DNA of 64,000 nucleotides, taken from positions 73,215 through 137,214 of the forward strand of contig JH153929.1 in the NCBI GenBank assembly GCA_000226015.1. Direction: 5' to 3'. This DNA comes from Mnemiopsis leidyi. Its lineage: Eukaryota > Ctenophora > Tentaculata > Lobata > Bolinopsidae. Within the stretch, counting starts at the first letter, position 1, and each line of letters begins with the position of its first letter. Under the pieces are notes generated by a model. It worked only from the letters and a program-made list of their open reading frames with translations, was not told the DNA's origin and searched no databases. Positions 59,101-64,000 of this stretch are shown one piece after another. A program made the position numbers and the translations under genes.

Positions 59101-62100
59101 TATTGCCCCTCAAACTCAAGCAGATACCAGATACCACCTTAGAAATCATCGGCTACAAAGTTACATCCAAGGGCACAAGTTGTCTGCGCTGTAGAGTCAG
59201 TGATCTAGAAGTGACCTACTGAAATATCACTTTGAGTAGCTCTCATCATACAACAGTACACTGCACTGAGCCCTGTTTATTATCCAATCGGTACATAAGG
59301 GGTTAACTTTCAAAGCAAAATAATAAACCAATCCAGAATAAGTAGGCAAACTGTAACCTGTGCCATTTTACAAATACACTTTCAGGAAAGTCGATTCACT
59401 CTCAAGGATGATCGGACTTAAGTTTTGACGCACGAGGATACGCTATTTAAAGATACAGATTACCAGAAAAAGAACATTAGTACACATTGCTGCGTGTAAA
59501 ATGAAGAGCTGAAGTCGTACTTCTGCAGCTCGCTTGCTTGCAGCAAAGCACTTCCTAGCCCTAGCACTGTCTGGGGTGAAGGGGACTTAGCAACTTTTAC
59601 CGATAACAAAACAGAAATCATGATATCTCCATTACTTGACAATAGGACGTTAAACAGGTCGGATTCGTGAAGCGGTTCTATTAAACATCCAACCCATAAT
59701 TCCAAGGTACCCCTTACAATAGTCAATACCTCATTCCTGCACCCTCGTTTCTCCCAATCTCATCAAACTGCACAACATGTAAAACTGAAGCCAAAACATC
59801 TCATATTCAATACTTTTCCCGCGCTGATCCGACCACCAGTCCATCCCGGTCTGTCCGGTAGGAAGTTTTTAAGTATTGGGGACGCGTGCCACAGCGTGTG
59901 CGGGTGACTGCGATCACATTACACTTTATCGAATTGGGAGGGAATAAAAATTCAATATAACTGCAGTACCGGGGTCGTGGCTAGCTGGATGTTATGAGGG
60001 GTGGTATGTATTACTGCACACGACCCTCACACACAGACACACACACAGACACACAGACACATTCGGACAAGATCGGTGATCAAGTTAGAAGGACCACCCT
60101 CTGCATTGTACAACCCTTACACGGACCGGCAACCGTAAACATGAGCGGGAATGTAAATGTTCTGTGTTTCTATGATAAGTTTGGACTTAGCGGTTAATTT
60201 TTCTATTTTACCCTACAGCGACTATATTTATCATCATTCATCATAAGTTTACTATTGAAGAAAAGCTATAAGCTGTGTTGAGATAATATTGAATTTTATA
60301 TTTTAGGAAATCTGAACTGTTATGACATGTTGGTGTTAGTTTTAATTTAACTGATTGGTGTTAGTTTCAATTTAACTGATTAAAAGTGAATTGAAATATA
60401 CATATTATTCACTTAAACGTAAACAAATATACATCACCATTGTTACTCAAATTAATATTTTCTGACGAAACTCAAAGGTCGTTAAGATGGTTAATGCTAA
60501 AGCAAAAAGATTCCCAATTATCTTTTCTTAAAGCCACGTAATTATCAACTAAATCTTCCTACAAAGACGAATTTAACCTTTACAATCAAGAATTTAATGT
60601 CCTCATTCTAATCAAACCGTATTTGATGGCTCCGAGACTGATCGTTTTGATTAGCTGGAAGCCTTACAATCTGTTGAACAACTATAAGTGCTGTAGTGCG
60701 TATACCGCTCAAAGATGCGTGTTATTTGATTGGTTAAAACCGCCTGATTGGAGCAATCCTGATCAAAGAGAGAGGAGCATGAATGTCGATTTATTTGTCG
60801 GTCTTCTGGAAAATTGCTCGATCAATCAGGCCCCATACACATCATTTACCACTTTGATAAATTAGAATTTGGAGGGCTCTTTGAAATAGCAGTATACTTA
60901 ACTACAAAAGAGTATTAGTACCTTATCTTTATCCAAACTCGACCTTAGATTGAGTACAGTTTTTAAATAAGAAAACATAAGTCTACCAGTCTGAGCTTGC
61001 AACTTGTAGCAAAACAAGATTTCCGTCACGGCCAGTGACTTGAGAGTCATGTTAACACACAAGTGTCGAACATCGTGTCACGTGACCAACAGCGAAGTCC
61101 CGGTGTGATATTAGCATATATGAGCATAATATCACCGTGTCAGGATATGACTGAGATGTGTTACTATGTGTGGCTAGGTGCAAGACGAGAGCAACCCTTC
61201 TGAAGTTCTGCTATTGTGCCGGAGACGACGATCAAGGAGAGCTGGCTATTGTCGGGGTCACGTGATAAAGATCGGTAGTCATGTGACCAGGATTGGAAAA
61301 CTGCCAGCACAATAGTCACGTACGCGTTACAGTTAATGGTGGAGGTGTTCCACAAGAAGGAGTCTCTAGTTCAATTCTGACTAACAAATATCTCAAGTGG
61401 AAAGTTTGGAAGAATTCTGGATTTCTATTTCTACTCACTCTTGGCCGCCAGAAATGACAGATTTTTGAAATGGTTTTCAACTTTCTTCAACTATTATCTT
61501 TCAATCAAATAAGATCCCAAAGGTTGAACATTAAATTTTTGAAGGTTGAACATTAAATTTTTTCGATTTTATAAAAATTTGACTTAGAGATCAAGATGTT
61601 ATTTCCCGAAAATTTTAAAGGACCACGAACAGTACCTACAGACACATGTGAATACAAGTACATCAAACACTCATGATAAATCATACGACATTTCTTCCCA
61701 CGCTTTCCATTTTCCATTCCGCCACCAACAAATAGTCCAATCTGGAGTCCTGTATTGGCGATATTATCTGCACATTAGGACAGGAGTAGCCATTGGTCCT
61801 TGCTCTCACGTGCCACCAAACTATTGGTCTGGCTAATAGCCCGCCATTACGACCAGGCCCTCTGATTGGCCCCTCTATTACAAACAATGATTGTGATTGG
61901 TCGAGACGAGCCACGTGATTTTCCTGTGATTAAGTGGCGGAGTCTTTATAAAATGATTTTGTGGTACTATTATGGTTTAAAAGAAATTCAATATTGAACA
62001 AGATATACGGAATAAAGGACGAGTGGAGGGAGTGACTGTGTGTACTTCACGTCCCGTTTTCTCGACGAAGTAAGAAGCTGGCCACCATCTATCCACTTGT

Positions 62101-64000
62101 TGCGATTAAAAAGGCTCGTAAGTTTTATCGACACAGTACACACAGCTCATGATAAACACTGAGGCTCAGCAGACACAGAATATGTTGGACACAGTAGACA
62201 CCGTTTTAGACGCCCTGTCTACAGGGAACTGTGGAATGTCGACAAGTATAATAAGGACACAGCTAGGACACCCTGTCTACAGGGAACTGTGGAATGTTGA
62301 CAAGTATATGGACACAGCTAGGACACTGTCTACAGGGAACTGTGGAATGTCGACAAGTATAAGGACACAGCTAGGATACCCTGTCTACAGGGAACTGTGG
62401 AATGTCGACAAGTATAAGGACACAGCTAGGACACTGTCTACAGGGAACTGTGGAATGTCGACAAGTATAAGGACACAGCTAGGATACCCTGTCTACAGGG
62501 AACTGTGGAATGTGGACAAGTATAAGGACACAGCTAGGACACTCTGTCTACAGGGAACTGTGGAATGTCGACAAGTATAAGGACACTGCTAGGACACCCC
62601 TCACGTCAATACTCGTGTTACAGTGTCCTGACGCCGACTCTACTGATAATAGGATGATTTTATTATTGGCGGCACTCACATTATCTTACCATTCCTACCA
62701 CCTTCTAGTCGTATTATCTGTTTGTAACAGATATATCTGCCGCATATGACTCACTGCCAAAATATACACATCTGATTAGGAGACACTTCTTTCACACTTT
62801 CACACGCCAACTAACAGAAATACAATGTCTCTACCACACACCTCCCTCTAAAAAAGACACCTAGACTTTATCAGACGCTCCCCCTCCCCGGCACTGCGTG
62901 ATGAATACGTACACACACATACACACATACACACACATACTATTATTACGTGTGACGACGGAGATATGGTCGCCACCCTGCTTCACACGGAGACAATGAC
63001 GTCACACTACATGTGCCACGTGTGTGTGGTGCTTTATGTTATAGTGACGTCACGGCTCAATCACGTGACGTCATCTCAAATCACGCGTGGCGTCACGATT
63101 AAGAAAGTGGCGCCAGTCTTCCGGCATCCCACCAGTGCGACTGTTGTTCTCAGGCTAACCATATAATAGGGTTTTCCTAATGTTTAAACTGCCTTGACAC
63201 TTGAACCAACACGCACACAGGTCAGCTGGACTCAAAATAAGAAGTAGTCTTGGCATTACCCACTGCTCCGGACTCGACTGATTTGCGTGTCTTTACACAC
63301 TTATAGCCAAGAAGACTGCTAACGAAACTGCTAGCAGCTTTCAAACAGTTCTCTCTCTCTACTGATCTAACATCCGACTAGTGCACTGCCTAAAATAATT
63401 ACACCTCAGGGGCACTTGGATTGATTTTTCCCACGATGTATATGTTTAAGAGTTTGAGAGGTTTCCATTGCGGGACATTCTTTAAAGAGACCCTACTGTT
63501 TGTGTGACAGGGCCAGGTCAAAACCCAGGGAATCCGGATTTAAACTAATAGCAAAATTGACATAAACATGTAAAATATCCGCATGATATTACGTCTCCAA
63601 CGTTCAGTATATAGAAGACATATAAATCATTTTCAAGGATGGGGGTTTACTAACGTTAGATTACATAGTGTGGTAAAATCCTGGCCCGTTATACCCACAG
63701 TAAGAAATAAAAAAACTGTACAAAATTAAGAGTTTTCCACTATCAAGGAGCGACAAAGTCTGGCGGTAAAACGACAGACTTGGCTGACAAGTGCAGTAAA
63801 ACGACAGACCTGGCTGACAAGTGCAGTAAAACGACAGACCTGGCTGACAAGTGCAGTAAAACGACAAACCTGGCTGACAAGTGCAGTGCAGTAAAACGAC
63901 AGACCTGGCTGACAAGTGCAGTAAAACGACAGACCTGGCTGACAAGTGCAGTAAAACGACAGACCTGGCTGACAAGTGCAGGTGTAGCTGTTCTCCCCGT
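47151..64000 (-). CDS. NOTCH: Notch receptor, from late EGF repeats to the C-terminal PEST (5' part beyond the window)
   Basis: Exons, minus: 63965->64000, 57723-57836, 57467-57566, 55770-55909, 55452-55556, 54239-54421, 53465-53718, 53007-53348, 52677-52876, 51823-51937, 51431-51576, 50965-51125, 50582-50673, 50336-50454, 50004-50073, 49450-49679, 49178-49304, 48589-48990, 48207-48447, 47942-48048, about 47393-47786, about 47151-47268. All join in phase except the last pair. Ten or so EGF repeats are visible, several with calcium-binding starts (EIDENEC, DIDDC). Three LNRs follow (last: [13 protein letters not shown]), then the HD halves, the membrane segment [19 protein letters not shown] and a RAM motif, [14 protein letters not shown]. 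Ankyrin repeats follow ([26 protein letters not shown]), then an NLS-like [10 protein letters not shown] and a PEST tail ([16 protein letters not shown], ending SDWSHTSP). It is a ligand-gated membrane receptor whose intracellular part works with CSL in the nucleus. The tail-exon frame is chosen for its PEST likeness; the donor feeding it is unresolved. Confidence 0.96.
51217..51415. repeat. Polypurine (GA-rich) tract in a Notch intron
   Basis: About 200 bp of almost unbroken purines on the plus strand (GAAGAAAAAG, GGAGAAAG and GGAAGGAAG words) lies between the two HD exons. On the transcribed strand it reads as polypyrimidine just after the donor at 51430. Confidence 0.9.
51764..51842. repeat. 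Tandem duplication of an exon-intron junction (38-bp copies, 41-bp period)
   Basis: Copies 51764-51801 and 51805-51842 are identical. Each contains the end of the third LNR exon and its donor GTCGGTATTTTACG (minus strand). Confidence 0.92.
58063..58880. other. Notch intron DNA, no supported exon
   Basis: An 80-codon frame at 58426-58668 (minus) lacks splice signals that would fit Notch phases and shows no cysteine pattern. Nothing else stands out. Confidence 0.5.
58881..59006. repeat. 21-bp minisatellite, 6 copies
   Basis: The unit AGGTGTACCTAGCATCATGGT is repeated six times with virtually no differences. Confidence 0.97.
59007..62212. other. Notch intron DNA, no supported exon
   Basis: It contains a short ACAC tract near 60030-60062 and scattered CACGTG sites. 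No EGF-like cysteine pattern in the right phase was found. Confidence 0.45.
62213..62600. repeat. ~50-bp minisatellite, about 8 copies
   Basis: The unit CTGTCTACAGGGAACTGTGG, AATGTCGACAAGTATAAGG, ACACAGCTAGGACAC is repeated with small indels (unit length about 48-57 bp). An apparent open frame at 62149-62580 is a product of the repeat. Confidence 0.95.
62997..63096. promoter_or_regulatory. Cluster of CRE (TGACGTCA) and E-box (CACGTG) palindromes
   Basis: Perfect TGACGTCA sites lie at 62997-63004, 63045-63052 and 63066-63073. CACGTG lies at 63017-63022 and 63062-63067, and a further GGCGTCACG at about 63089. Three perfect 8-bp palindromes within 80 bp are unlikely by chance. It could be an intronic enhancer or promoter in the large Notch intron (inference). 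Confidence 0.5.
63766..63980 (-). repeat. 30-bp minisatellite derived from a Notch EGF exon end
   Basis: Seven copies of the unit read on the minus strand as TGCACTTGTCAGCCAGGTCT, GTCGTTTTAC, with one 5-bp insertion (63886-63890). The rightmost copy is the end of the EGF exon and its donor CAG|GTCTGT. Confidence 0.95.

Noticed and set aside
60623-60865. 80-codon plus-strand ORF in the Notch intron
   Set aside because: No ATG at the head and no similarity recognised.
62149-62749. Repetitive ORFs over the 50-bp minisatellite
   Set aside because: The open frames arise from the tandem repeat. Indels between units shift the frame and there is no exon signal.

Overview
The window is nuclear DNA from an AT-rich invertebrate animal genome. 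The genes have many small exons with GT-AG introns, Notch and thrombospondin-type-1 (TSR) proteins are present, a CR1/Jockey-type LINE is present, and there are three short N gaps. A cnidarian or another early-branching animal fits best, but nothing here fixes the species.

Layout. Every gene I can name lies on the minus strand. From right to left: NOTCH (47151 to beyond 64000), the mitochondrial-type adenylate kinase AK3 (40446-42330), KIN17 (38842-39993), anamorsin CIAPIN1 (37631-38332), a UBOX5-like U-box protein (33121-37225) and RABL6 (2275-32679). The run AK3-KIN17-CIAPIN1-UBOX5-RABL6 has stop-to-start gaps of only about 405-509 bp. In the first three genes an AG splice-acceptor-like site lies 3-4 nt before the ATG. 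This is the kind of arrangement seen in spliced-leader operons and is the most interesting possibility in the window.

RABL6 occupies about 30 kb because its seventh intron is about 17.75 kb long. That intron holds two plus-strand genes I cannot name (13826-16571 and 25432-27723) and one minus-strand gene for a secreted protein with five TSRs (17658-20601). It also holds a small LTR element, a large foldback element and a LINE fragment. A plus-strand single-exon ORF (34762-35478) lies antisense in a UBOX5 intron.

The NOTCH locus supplies the last ten or so EGF repeats, three LNRs, the HD region, the transmembrane segment, RAM, ankyrin repeats and a PEST tail. The most upstream exon seen is cut by the right edge of the window and is followed by a 30-bp minisatellite built from its own splice donor. 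Reading frames and intron phases were worked out by hand. Splice sites given below keep the frame from exon to exon except where stated.

Repeats are frequent between 42.7 and 46 kb and in the RABL6 introns. They include an interspersed family of about 0.75 kb carrying perfect hairpins whose sequence differs between copies, a 211-bp MITE, a pogo-like terminal repeat, a short SINE-like family and several minisatellites.
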